A stretch of 64,000 nucleotides of DNA from Streptomyces griseocarneus (GTDB lineage Bacteria; Actinomycetota; Actinomycetes; Streptomycetales; Streptomycetaceae). Location: contig PENC01000002.1 of the NCBI GenBank assembly GCA_003674045.1, positions 806,001 through 870,000 of the forward strand. The letters run 5' to 3'. Below the pieces are notes generated by a model. That model was not told where the DNA came from. It searched no databases and was given only the letters and a program-made list of their open reading frames with translations. Every line of letters begins with the position of its first letter. Within the stretch, counting starts at the first letter, position 1. Of the stretch, positions 27,701 through 35,366 are shown piece by piece. The position numbers and the translations under genes are program-made.

Positions 27701-28944
27701 TCGATCAGGGCCTTGATGTGGCGGCCCGCCGCCTCGACGGGGAAGTCCTCGTCGAAGACGTCGCAGCCGTGGTCCATGTCGACCAGGACGTCGCTCACGT
27801 CGTCGAGCTCGTTGACGACGACGGCCAGCGCGTCGGTGTCGTGGGCGCGGGCCTGCACCACGGTGTCGTACGTGACGCCGGGTATCTCCAGCGGGCGCGG
27901 CCAGCGCAGATGGGCGATGGTCACGTCGAAGAGGCGGCGCGGGCCGTCGCTGCTGTGCAGCGGCAGCTCGCGCAGCAGGTCGCCCAGCGCGAGCCGTTCG
28001 CGCGGCTTGAGCGCGCGCGTGGCGGCGCGGACCTCCGCCACCAGGTCGTCCATCGTCCTGCCGCCGTCCGGGCGGACGCGCAGCGGGAGGGTGTTGGCGA
28101 AGTGGCCGACGGTCGCCTTCTGCGCGTCGGTGGGCCGGTTGAGCAGCGGGACGCCGATGACGACCTCGTCGGTGCGCAGCACGCGCGCGAGGTAGACGGC
28201 GAAGGCGGCGGAGACGAAGGAGAAGACCGAGGCGCCGCGCTCGCGCATGCGGTCGATGAGGGCGCGCTCGATCAGGAAGCTGTGGCGCGCGCTGCGCCGC
28301 GCGCCGCTGGCCTCCTTGCGGGGGAAGAACTCGGGGGCGGCGCCCGCCATGGCCTCGCGGAAGAACTCCCGGTCCGCGCGGTGCTCCGCGGAGGCCCGGT
28401 ACGCCTCCTCGTCCCGTGCGAAGGCGAAGTACTGCGGCGCCTCGGCGGCCGACGGGGTGCCGGTGCGCAGGACGTGCTCGTAGTCCGCGCGGACGCGTGC
28501 CATGAAGAGGTACAGGCCCCAGGCGTCCGCGACGATGTGGTGGGCCTTGACGTGGGCGTGGACGACCGTGTCGGACTCGCGGAGCAGGGTCAGCTCGGAC
28601 GTACGGGCCCGGCGCAGGTCGAAGGGCCGGTCGAAGGAGTCGCGGATCCACTGCTCGCACGCGGCGGCCGGGTCGGCCTCGGCGGTCAGGTCGACCGTAC
28701 GGACCTCGGGCGCGTCGGCGAGCCACTGGTACGGCGTGCCGTCGGCGTCGTCGAAGCGGAGCCGGAAGGCGTCACTGGCGGCCGCGGCACGGTGCAGGCA
28801 CTCCGCCAGCAGGCCGAGGTCGACGTCACCCTGGAAGCGGTCGTAGATCTGGCAGTTGAACTGGGGGTTGTCCGGAAAGTTCGAGTTGGCCGCCCAGACA
28901 TCCCTCTGATACGCCGTCAGTGGAGTACGCGCCATGGCATTCAC
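21742..28944 (-). CDS. dimodular nonribosomal peptide synthetase, C-A(Ser)-T-C-A-T-TE
   Basis: A 2400-residue NRPS. Approximate domains: C1 1-435 (HHIVADA, Ala in place of the usual Gly), A1 455-950 (YTSGSTGKPKG), T1 965-1035 (LGGDS), C2 1060-1490 (HHAILDG), A2 1500-2010 (FTSGSSGEPKG), T2 2015-2090 (LGGTS), TE 2120-2385 (GWSFGG). Read against PheA, the A1 pocket is D-V-W-H-F-S-L-V-D-K, the EntF serine code. The A2 pocket is D-V-Q-F-V-S-Q-L-L-K, starting like proline pockets but not matching a standard code. An N-terminal C domain suggests an acyl chain is loaded onto serine first. GTG 28944 is chosen for its AGGGG site. It heads the six-gene operon; no MbtH-like gene is seen. Confidence 0.95.
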   Translation of the reverse strand: MNAMARTPLTAYQRDVWAANSNFPDNPQFNCQIYDRFQGDVDLGLLAECLHRAAAASDAFRLRFDDADGTPYQWLADAPEVRTVDLTAEADPAAACEQWIRDSFDRPFDLRRARTSELTLLRESDTVVHAHVKAHHIVADAWGLYLFMARVRADYEHVLRTGTPSAAEAPQYFAFARDEEAYRASAEHRADREFFREAMAGAAPEFFPRKEASGARRSARHSFLIERALIDRMRERGASVFSFVSAAFAVYLARVLRTDEVVIGVPLLNRPTDAQKATVGHFANTLPLRVRPDGGRTMDDLVAEVRAATRALKPRERLALGDLLRELPLHSSDGPRRLFDVTIAHLRWPRPLEIPGVTYDTVVQARAHDTDALAVVVNELDDVSDVLVDMDHGCDVFDEDFPVEAAGRHIKALIERALDAPDRPLATLPMLDDAERTRLVHTVNDTARPYAADRTVHGLFEEQAARTPDRVAVVADATGESLTYAELDARADRIARVLRDRGVTPGDRVAVLMERGPSMPAAILGVLKSGGAYTPVDPGYPAERIAFLIADSGAKAVLVAGDARPAGDVPVLDVDALPEPSGAPLEASATSHDPAYVIYTSGSTGKPKGAVVEHHSVVNRLQWMQRGYPVGEGDVLLQKTPISFDVSVWELFWWAFEGAGLALLPPGAEKDPREMLRTVARRRVSVVHFVPSMFAGFLDLLEDAPELRADAASLRYVFCSGEALPPALVDRFNRLFAGPGAPRLVNLYGPTEATVDVSYFDCPADAEQPVRRVPIGRPIDNIRLYVLDRDGNPQPAGAPGELCIAGAGVARGYLNRPELTAEKFTEDPFVPDGGRMYRTGDLARRLADGAVEYLGRIDGQVKIRGNRVELGEVQDRLATCPGVRAAAVCDHRTADRGTFLVGYYTADADLDPAHLRAHLAGALPEYMIPAYFRRLDTIPLTPNGKTDRRALPAPELADAAYEEPRDATEAALAAVWAEVLGVERVGIRQNYYALGGDSILMLRIRALAERRGIRFALADLVRNPTVAGLAEHAGTAAPGAEVTELAPFALVPSVDRPRLAQLADAFPATRLQLGLLYHSRENDNTAVYHDVFRYSLKLPWDEAALRAAFARLTERHPVLRSGFALAGFSEPLQTVHHAVQGGLETADLRALPPQEAEARIQEHIRERRFHPYDFENPPLYLFRAHALADSVELVLSFHHAILDGWSVATLVRELLQDCLHAAGEPVEAVPGGPLPSAAHYALDERRALRSEEAKRFWQHRLAGAEALQLDGFRPYEKPGTEGVFAHHVELPDGLGAALRGLARDRGVPVKSVLFAAHCLLLRLAGGTDDVLTGLVMHGRPERAGSERVTGLFLGTTPVRIGPGPRTWLDVVREAHLQEQETHPHRHYPLSAIQEDRGGDTVIETAFNYVHLRVLTELLTSTSVELLDFRTYEETNFKLLVNAVVDPADERIWLRMDHDGRTFTRSQAEFLGRTYLALLRRIVERPDEPAGFGFLAGSATPVIPERRAALPDHVVRRFDAQVARTPDAVAVAFEDERWTYRRLGEAADRVARRLLALGAGPGARIGLAMDRSPETIAAVLGVAKAGAACVPMDVTYPEDRLALMVERAAPFRVITHERHTRLFPGAEVLLLDDALAAPAPGREPVPLPEITGETVAYILFTSGSSGEPKGVVLPHRTLANYMEWQIPAPSGAAGGKTLQFAPLSFDVSFQEIYSTLCGGGTLQLIAESERRDMPALLRLLDREAVERVFLPYVALQQLAEASEALGIRPHALRVIVSSGEQLRVTDEIRRFCAGLPGTVLENQYGPTETHLLTHHTMTGDPADFPALPPIGVPFAGVELHLLDADLKPVPQGAKGTLHVGGVALAHGYLGRPDLTDERFVPHPTEPGERLYRTGDLARVLPGGDLVWLGREDSQVKVRGYRVELAEIELALTKLAEEHTGIREVAVVARRRDGADAFLAAFLVGDEGSVSLDELTAGLRRALPDYMVPSHYEWLDKLPLTPSGKRDDAALRRTALTSRAGADRVPPRDAHERALAGVLSELLQVPDVGTHDDFFALGGTSLTAMRLVVTIEKLYGVNVPLSALVGAPTVAALAGLLREREAGVAFDPVVPIRREGSRPPLFLVHPLGGNVLCYLKLAEHLPADQPVYALQAAGTHPGTEPGDSVPGIAARYLEAVRRVRPEGPYVIGGWSFGGFIAFEMARQLRLTHPEDVESLLLIDPIAVAPGERPSVTDDSLLEWFFWELLWMERGGTAPVESLPEGLDSEGKFDFVVERAVDAGILPSDSSRTSIRRLFAMFKAHWHALLTYRPDLGDRPDQDLVLLRATSPLPKVLEPMHGAAGSLHEDVSNGWQDLTGGHVEVVDVPGDHLVLLEEPHVAGVAEQVLKALGESTENTTGSGDDGR

Positions 28945-29363
28945 AGGATGGTCCCCTCGCACACGTCTGCTGATCGGGCCGATCCTGTCCTCACGGGCGG
29001 ACGCCATCCAGAACGCGGACATCCTGGCACTCGGAGTACGTGGTTGAGGGGCCCGGCCGGAGGATGCCGAGGGGCGGCGCATGCCTGCGGCATATCCTAT
29101 TTGGCCGGAAATGCACACCGTTTCAAGGGAGTTACCCGCCCGCCACCGGAACAAACCTTGATCTGCCTCTCATTTCACCGGCCACGCATTGCATTAAGCT
29201 GCCTCGAATACATCGGAACACGGGCCCGTCGTAGTGCAGAAATACCCCCACATCAAGGGGGAGTTGTGGTGCGAGACCGTCCGGCGACGCCAACAGCGCC
29301 GCAGCTCCCGCGCCGCCTCACCACGGTGGATGCGCCGGAAGGCCGCATCGGGAGAAGATGTTG
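28945..29363. other. divergent promoter region, NRPS / pathway regulator
   Basis: About 420 nt, with an A/T-rich stretch from roughly 29090 to 29270 that is unusual for this genome and should contain the promoters of the NRPS operon and the regulator. I could not fix -10/-35 elements with confidence and see no gene in it. Confidence 0.6.
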
Positions 29364-30179
29364 ATGAACAGCGCGGTATTACCCGACAACGAAGTCAGCA
29401 GGCAGGAGCTCGCGCATTTCTTACGAACGCGCAGGGAGAGACTGACACCCGCGGACGTGGGCCTCCCGAAGGGCGCCCGACGGCGGACCCCGGGACTGCG
29501 CCGTGAAGAGGTCGCCATTCTCGCCGGGCTGAGCCCCACCTGGTACACGTTGCTCGAACAGGGGAGGGACGTCTCCCCCTCTTTCAAGGTCCTGGACAGC
29601 CTGGCCAGCGCGCTCAATCTCGCGGACCACGAGCGCGAGTACATCCGCCGGCTCGTGCACAGCCGGACCTTTCCCCAGCGTATCGAGAGGCGGCACCCGC
29701 CGACCGAGGCGGCCCTGCAGCAGGTGGCCGACTCACTGAGCCCCAACCCCGCCTATGTGGTGAACAAGGTGGGGGACATCCTGGGCTGGAACGAGTCCGC
29801 CGTCGAGTGGTACACGGATTTCGGGCGCATACCGGAAAGCCGCAGAAATCTGCTGTGGTGGCTGTTCACCTCGCCCGAGGCGCAGGAGCGCTTCGTCGAC
29901 TGGCGGGACGACGCCCGCGACCAGGTCGGCAGGCTGCGCGCGCAGTCGGCGTGCTTCCCGGGCCGCAGCTGCGTCAGCGAGATGGTCGAGGAGCTGCAGT
30001 GTGTCAGCGAGCAGTTCAGTGGCTGGTGGGGTGAGTACCACGTACTCAACTCCGAGCCGCAGTTCCGCAGGCTGCGGCATCCGCGGCGGGGCACGGCCCC
30101 CATGCGGCTGGTGACGCTCGCGGACGGGGCGCACCCCTCGCTGGAGGTCGTCTACCACCTGCCGCTGTCCGTCCACTGA
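29364..30179 (+). CDS. XRE-type transcriptional regulator with MmyB-like ligand domain
   Basis: A 271-residue regulator. The N-terminal helix-turn-helix has the family signature RRTPGLRREEVAILAGLSPTWY..LEQGRDVSPS (about residues 40-80). The C-terminal 170 residues (NPAYVVNKVGDILGWNESAVEWYTDF..NLLWWLFTSPEAQ) form the MmyB-type ligand-binding domain, which in this family can bind fatty acids. Two leucines near the N-terminus are TTA codons (29379-29381 and 29421-29423), so translation should need the bldA tRNA. I start at ATG 29364 because GGAG lies 9 nt before it; ATG 29358 is too close. Divergent from the NRPS, so it is the likely pathway regulator. Confidence 0.9.
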   Translation: MNSAVLPDNEVSRQELAHFLRTRRERLTPADVGLPKGARRRTPGLRREEVAILAGLSPTWYTLLEQGRDVSPSFKVLDSLASALNLADHEREYIRRLVHSRTFPQRIERRHPPTEAALQQVADSLSPNPAYVVNKVGDILGWNESAVEWYTDFGRIPESRRNLLWWLFTSPEAQERFVDWRDDARDQVGRLRAQSACFPGRSCVSEMVEELQCVSEQFSGWWGEYHVLNSEPQFRRLRHPRRGTAPMRLVTLADGAHPSLEVVYHLPLSVH

Positions 30180-30208
30180 GGAGGACGACGGCGCGGGCCG
30201 CGCGCGAA

Positions 30209-30245
30209 GGCGCGTGGCCCGGGGTGCAGCCCCGGGCCACGCGCC
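30209..30245. terminator. bidirectional terminator, regulator / clpP
   Basis: A perfect 16-bp stem (ggcgcgtggcccgggg) with a 5-nt loop between convergent genes. Confidence 0.85.
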
Positions 30246-30260
30246 GTGCGGGAGATACGG

Positions 30261-30938
30261 TCAGCGGCCGCCGGCGAGCACCCGCGGGCTGACCACGACG
30301 TCGATCAGGCCGAAGTCCAGGGCCTGTTCGGCGGTGAGGATGTTGTCGCGCTCGACGTCCTCGCGGATCTGGTCGAGCTCGCGCCGGGTGTGCTTGGCGA
30401 GCATGAACTCCATCTGCTCGCGCTGGCGCTGTACCTCGCGGGCCTGGATCTCCAGGTCGGAGACCTGCCCCTGGTGGCCCGGGGAGTGCGGCTGCTGGAT
30501 GACGACCCGGGCGTTGGGCAGGGCCATCCGCTTGCCGGGCGTCCCCGCGGCCAGGATCACCGAGGCCACCGAGCCCGCCTGGCCCAGGCACACCGTCTGG
30601 ATGTCGGGCCGGACGAACTGCATGGTGTCGTAGACGGCGGTGAGCGCCGTCAGGGAACCGCCGGGCGAGTTGATGTAGAGCGAGATGTCCCGGTCGGGGT
30701 CGAGCGACTCCAGGCACAGCAGCTGGGCCATGATGTCGTTCGCCACGACGTCGTCGACCGCGTGCCCGAGGAAGATGACGCGCTCCTCGAAGAGCTTCGC
30801 GTACGGGTCGTACTCCCGGGTGCCCTGGGACGTGCGCTCCACGAAGTGCGGGACGACATAGCGGCTCTCGGGGCGCAGGGCGCGATGTCCGCGGGACCCG
30901 GGAGACATGGATGCTGACGGTGGTATCAGGTGGCTCAC
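30261..30938 (-). CDS. clpP: ClpP2/ClpP4-like protease subunit lacking the catalytic His
   Basis: A 225-residue ClpP subunit of the streptomycete ClpP2 type (YVVPHFVERTSQG, EYDPYAKLFEERVIFLG, GTPGKRMALPNAR, GQVSDLEIQA). The nucleophile Ser123 (GQAGSVASV) and the acid Asp198 (ERDN) are present. The catalytic His is not: the canonical IHQP reads IQQP, with Gln148 encoded by CAG at 30495-30497. The subunit should therefore be proteolytically dead or act only structurally. GTG 30938 has GGAG 7 nt upstream. It follows the ClpP1-like gene by 49 nt in one operon, so the two probably form a mixed tetradecamer. Its place beside the NRPS suggests target-based self-protection. Confidence 0.93.
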   Translation of the reverse strand: MSHLIPPSASMSPGSRGHRALRPESRYVVPHFVERTSQGTREYDPYAKLFEERVIFLGHAVDDVVANDIMAQLLCLESLDPDRDISLYINSPGGSLTALTAVYDTMQFVRPDIQTVCLGQAGSVASVILAAGTPGKRMALPNARVVIQQPHSPGHQGQVSDLEIQAREVQRQREQMEFMLAKHTRRELDQIREDVERDNILTAEQALDFGLIDVVVSPRVLAGGR

Positions 30939-30987
30939 TGCGCGCTCCGTGGGAAAGGGAAGGTCGTGGTCCGCCGGTCGACGGAGC

Positions 30988-31632
30988 CTACTTGGGGGCG
31001 ACCCCGCCCTCGCCGGGGATGCCCGCCGGGGACCCGATGACATCGTCGATCAGGCCGTACTCCTTGGCCTCGTGGGCGGTGAACCAGCGGTCGCGGTCCG
31101 AGTCGCGCGTGATCGTCTCGGTGGTCTGGCCGGAGTGGTGCGCGATGAGCTCGGCCATCTCCTTCTTGGTGCGGATCAGCTGCTCCGCGTAGATCTTGAT
31201 GTCCGAGGCGGAACCGGCGAGACCGGCCGACGGCTGGTGCATCAGGATCTTGGTGTGCGGCAGGGCGAACCGCTTGCCGGGGGTGCCCGCGGTGAGCAGG
31301 AACTGGCCCATGGAGGCGCAGAATCCCATCGCGATGGTCACGACGTCGTTCTTGATGTACTGCATGGTGTCGTACACCGCCATGCCGGCGTGCACCGAGC
31401 CGCCCGGCGAGTGGATGTACAGGTAGATGTCCCGGTCGGGGTCCGCGGCCAGCATCAGCATCTGCGCCGTGATGCGGTTCGCGATCTCATCGTCGACTTC
31501 CTTGCCCAGGAAGATGATCCGGTCGTTGAGAAGGCGGCTGTAGACCGCGTCCCCGAAAGGGGAGGCACCGGCATCGGCGGAGCCGTAAGGCATTATCGGC
31601 CGGGATTCGTGCGGGAACTGCTGAGTGCCCAT
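30988..31632 (-). CDS. clpP: ClpP1/ClpP3-like ATP-dependent protease subunit
   Basis: A 214-residue ClpP with an intact triad: Ser107 (FCASMGQF), His132 (LMHQPSAG) and Asp181 (DRDRWF). Other hallmarks are [25 protein letters not shown] and [12 protein letters not shown]. It is the active member of the pair, working with a Clp ATPase that is not encoded here. ATG 31632 has GGAG 8 nt upstream. Most streptomycetes carry clpP1-clpP2 plus a clpP3-clpP4 pair; this could be the latter or an additional, cluster-linked pair. Its divergent partner is the 32123 operon, and a ClgR-like box lies about 146 nt upstream. Confidence 0.93.
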   Translation of the reverse strand: MGTQQFPHESRPIMPYGSADAGASPFGDAVYSRLLNDRIIFLGKEVDDEIANRITAQMLMLAADPDRDIYLYIHSPGGSVHAGMAVYDTMQYIKNDVVTIAMGFCASMGQFLLTAGTPGKRFALPHTKILMHQPSAGLAGSASDIKIYAEQLIRTKKEMAELIAHHSGQTTETITRDSDRDRWFTAHEAKEYGLIDDVIGSPAGIPGEGGVAPK

Positions 31633-31777
31633 CTCAAGACTCCTACTCCTTGCGAGGCCCCGGACCACGGCCCGGGTTCCGTTCCATTCGGTCTGCGAAG
31701 CGGGAGCAATCCACCCCACCCTCACACACCGCGAAGCTAACACGCGGCCCACCGGGGAGCGGAGCCGTCGGCAAACA

Positions 31778-31791
31778 GTTCGCTGAGAGCA
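31778..31791 (-). promoter_or_regulatory. ClgR-like box upstream of the clpP pair
   Basis: GTTCGC-TGAGA-GCA matches the actinobacterial ClgR site GTTCGC-N5-GCG except for the last base. It lies in the 490-nt divergent spacer 31633-32122, which otherwise has no gene that I can recognise. ClgR activates clpP1-clpP2 in Streptomyces; control here is inferred from this one site. Confidence 0.45.
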
Positions 31792-32122
31792 GAGCACACC
31801 CCATACCTCTTCAAGTGGCTTGAAACCGCGTGGTTTTGGGTGGGTGTCAGGAGTGCGGCAAAGGGGCATCCGGAGCGACTTACTCCAGTCTCCCTCGGGG
31901 CAATGGTGCATACAGCAATAAACGGAAGGAATCGGGGACCGGATCAAGCCAGCCGCGAAGTCGCCGACGGAGCAGGGGTGGTGGCGGGGCGGAGAGCGAA
32001 CGGGGGCCGGGCCGGGAGTGGTAGTCGGAGTACCACCATGGCGACGTTCTGGATCCGCCGACGCCCGGCATGAAGGGTGGTCCGCGAAAGGCCGCCAGGA
32101 CGAGGGAGACGAGGGAGCTTCG

Positions 32123-32863
32123 ATGCAGGGACGCCTTGCCGTGGTCACCGGGGGCACGAAGGGGATCGGGCTGAGTTTCAGCCGACGCCTGCTGGCGACG
32201 GGATACCGGGTCGTCGCCTTCTACCGGTCGGACCAGGAGGCGGCCGCGGCCGCCGCGAAGGAGCTGGGCGACGGATTCACCGCGCTCCGGGCCGACGTGG
32301 CGGACGCCGCCGACGTCGCCCGCACCGCCGAGGCCGTGCTGTCCGGCCACGGCACCCCGCAGGTGCTCGTCAACAACGCGGGGCGGAACATCGACCGGCC
32401 GTTCCTGGACCTCACCACGGAGGACTGGGACCAGGTGATCTCGGCGAACCTGTCCGGCCCCTTCTACCTCACCCGGGCGCTGGCCCCGGCCATGCTGGAG
32501 GCGGGCGGCGGCTCCATCGTCAACATCGCGGCCACCACGGGCATCCGGCCCCGGCTGAACGGCGCCAACTACTGCGCGAGCAAGGCCGGCCTGCTGCACT
32601 TCACCAAGTGCCTCGCCCTGGAGCTCGCGCCCACGATCCGGGTGAACGCCCTCATCCCCGGGATGATCGACACCGAGGAGATGAACACCCGGTACCGGAC
32701 GGCCGAGCCGGAATTCCACGAGGCGCTGCTGGCCGAGATCCCGCAGCGGCGGATCGGCAGCCCGGAGGAAATGGCCGACGCCCTGGAATTCCTGGTGAGC
32801 GAGAAGGCCGCGTACATCACGGGTCAGAAATTCATCGTCGACGGCGGGCAGTTCATGTGGTGA
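32123..32863 (+). CDS. SDR oxidoreductase, FabG/acetoacetyl-CoA reductase type
   Basis: A 246-residue classical SDR with complete motifs: TGGTKGIG (cofactor), NNAG, Ser in NIAATTG region, YCASKAG (catalytic Tyr and Lys) and [10 protein letters not shown] at the C-terminus. It fits beta-ketoacyl-thioester reductases or sugar/polyol dehydrogenases; the exact substrate is not known. GAGGGAG lies upstream of ATG 32123. It is followed at 77 nt by the SIS-domain gene on the same strand, so they form a small operon, divergent from the clpP pair. It may supply or modify the acyl chain of the NRPS product, but that is only a guess from position. Confidence 0.88.
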   Translation: MQGRLAVVTGGTKGIGLSFSRRLLATGYRVVAFYRSDQEAAAAAAKELGDGFTALRADVADAADVARTAEAVLSGHGTPQVLVNNAGRNIDRPFLDLTTEDWDQVISANLSGPFYLTRALAPAMLEAGGGSIVNIAATTGIRPRLNGANYCASKAGLLHFTKCLALELAPTIRVNALIPGMIDTEEMNTRYRTAEPEFHEALLAEIPQRRIGSPEEMADALEFLVSEKAAYITGQKFIVDGGQFMW

Positions 32864-32940
32864 CGGCGCCGCGCACGCGCCCGGAAAACCCGCCCCGCAC
32901 CACCTCCCACCGCTCGGACACATCGAAAGGGAAAATCCGC

Positions 32941-34044
32941 ATGCAGTCGCGTATCGACCGGTACGAGGAGTTCCTGACCACCCAGTACCGGGGTGGCTTC
33001 AGCAAGCCGGAGGAGTACTCGATATCCGAGATCACCCCGAGCCTGCGGGACCGGATGAAGAACGGGTACTTCAAGCGCGTCGTCTTCACGGGCATGGGCT
33101 GCTCCGCGATCGTCTCCGACGTCGTCCGGGCCTTCTTCACCTCCGTCGACACCGAACTGGAGTTCCATGTCTTCAACGACTACGACTTCCGGTACCTGGT
33201 CCCGGAGTCGCTGATCGAGGACGAGCGGACGCTGGTCGTCCTCAGCTCCTACAGCGGCCACTCCACGGAGCCCCTGCACGTCTTCCACCGCCTCGCGCAC
33301 GCCCACGACCGGGTCCTGCTGCTCACCTCCGGCGGCAAGCTGGCCGACCTCGGGCAGCGGCACGGCGTGTCCATCGCCCGCTGGCAGCTGAGCGAGCCGG
33401 ACCGCGAGTACCCGCTGTTCCACGTGGGGCAGTACTTCGCGATCCTGCTGCACATGTTCTTCGAGCTCGGACTGATCTCCCAGGACTTCGGTCCCGAGGT
33501 CGCCGCGCTCCCCGGCCACCTGGCGACGGACTTCACCCCCGCCCACCGCGAGCTGGCGCGCACCGCCGCGCGGCGCAGCGAGGACGCCAACGTCATCATG
33601 GTGGCCTCCCCCAAGTGGTACGAGAGCCTGCTCAAGCTCGCCAAGATGCACCTCAACGAAATCGCGATGGTCCCCGCCACGCGGAACTACTTCCACGAGT
33701 TCTGCCACAGCGAGGTCGCGACGCTGTCCGACCCGGCCCGCAAGCACAGCCTGCTGATCCTCACGGACGACGAGGACGACGAGTACACGAAGCAGAAGAT
33801 GGCGAACCTCGTCTCCCTGCTGACGAGCGACATCCCGCAGAACCGCACCATCGAGGTCACGGAGATCGCGCTGACCGAGCCCAGCTTCATGCGGAAGTAC
33901 TTCACCGCGCTGGAGCTGATCCAGTACCTCACGCTGGATCTCGGGCGGCACGAGAACACGGCGTCGCGGAATCTGATCTCCGAGGCGGCGGGGAATCCCT
34001 GGTACCACGGCGACACGATCCGGGCCGAGCTGCAGGCGCGCTGA
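32941..34044 (+). CDS. SIS-domain protein (sugar isomerase family)
   Basis: A 367-residue protein with two SIS (phosphosugar-binding) lobes. The first is seen in VVFTGMGCSAIVSDVVRAFF, VVLSSYSGHSTEPL (the S-x-S-G-x-S/T loop) and VLLLTSGGKLADLG; the second in ANVIMVASPKWYESLLKLAKMHLNEIA. It resembles GlmS isomerase-domain and phosphoglucose/phosphomannose isomerase-like proteins, so it should bind a phosphorylated sugar. The typical long catalytic C-terminal tail of bifunctional PGI/PMI is not obvious. Second gene of an operon with the 32123 SDR. Nothing proves that it belongs to the NRPS pathway; it is the last gene before the conserved asd region. Confidence 0.75.
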   Translation: MQSRIDRYEEFLTTQYRGGFSKPEEYSISEITPSLRDRMKNGYFKRVVFTGMGCSAIVSDVVRAFFTSVDTELEFHVFNDYDFRYLVPESLIEDERTLVVLSSYSGHSTEPLHVFHRLAHAHDRVLLLTSGGKLADLGQRHGVSIARWQLSEPDREYPLFHVGQYFAILLHMFFELGLISQDFGPEVAALPGHLATDFTPAHRELARTAARRSEDANVIMVASPKWYESLLKLAKMHLNEIAMVPATRNYFHEFCHSEVATLSDPARKHSLLILTDDEDDEYTKQKMANLVSLLTSDIPQNRTIEVTEIALTEPSFMRKYFTALELIQYLTLDLGRHENTASRNLISEAAGNPWYHGDTIRAELQAR

Positions 34045-34067
34045 CCTTCGCCGCACCCCGGCGGGGC

Positions 34068-34148
34068 TGCGCCTACCGGGGTGCCTCTTGCGCTGCGTGC
34101 GCGACTGCAGGTTCGTTGTGGTTGCTCGCGCAGTTCCCCGCGCCCCTT
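34068..34148 (+). repeat. dispersed intergenic repeat, copy R3
   Basis: 5' module tgcgcctaccggggtgcctc, variable middle, then core ctcgcgcagttccccgcgcc. It lies between the SIS-domain gene and asd. Confidence 0.8.
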
Positions 34149-34243
34149 GCAGGTCCTTCGGAATACCGATTGGACTTTTGGGGCGGGTAGGACCTCATGA
34201 TGGGGGTTCCGGCTACTGCCACATACGTGGTGTACATGAGTAG

Positions 34244-35281
<1,038 letters not shown>

Positions 35282-35300
35282 TCCGGGCGTTCCCGTAACA

Positions 35301-35344
35301 CGGCGGGAGGGGCCGGACCCCCGACGGTCCGGCCCCTCCCGCCG
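35301..35344. terminator. bidirectional terminator after asd
   Basis: A perfect 19-bp stem (35301-35319 with 35326-35344), 6-nt loop, between convergent genes. Confidence 0.9.
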
Positions 35345-35366
35345 TTCCTGGTCTGTTCCCCACGTG

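Noticed and set aside
21175..29364. An 8.2-kb open frame on the + strand opposite the NRPS gene
   Set aside because: It mirrors the NRPS codon pattern, has no known domain, and consists of Gly/Arg/Val/Asp-rich low-complexity sequence. It is a high-GC antisense shadow.
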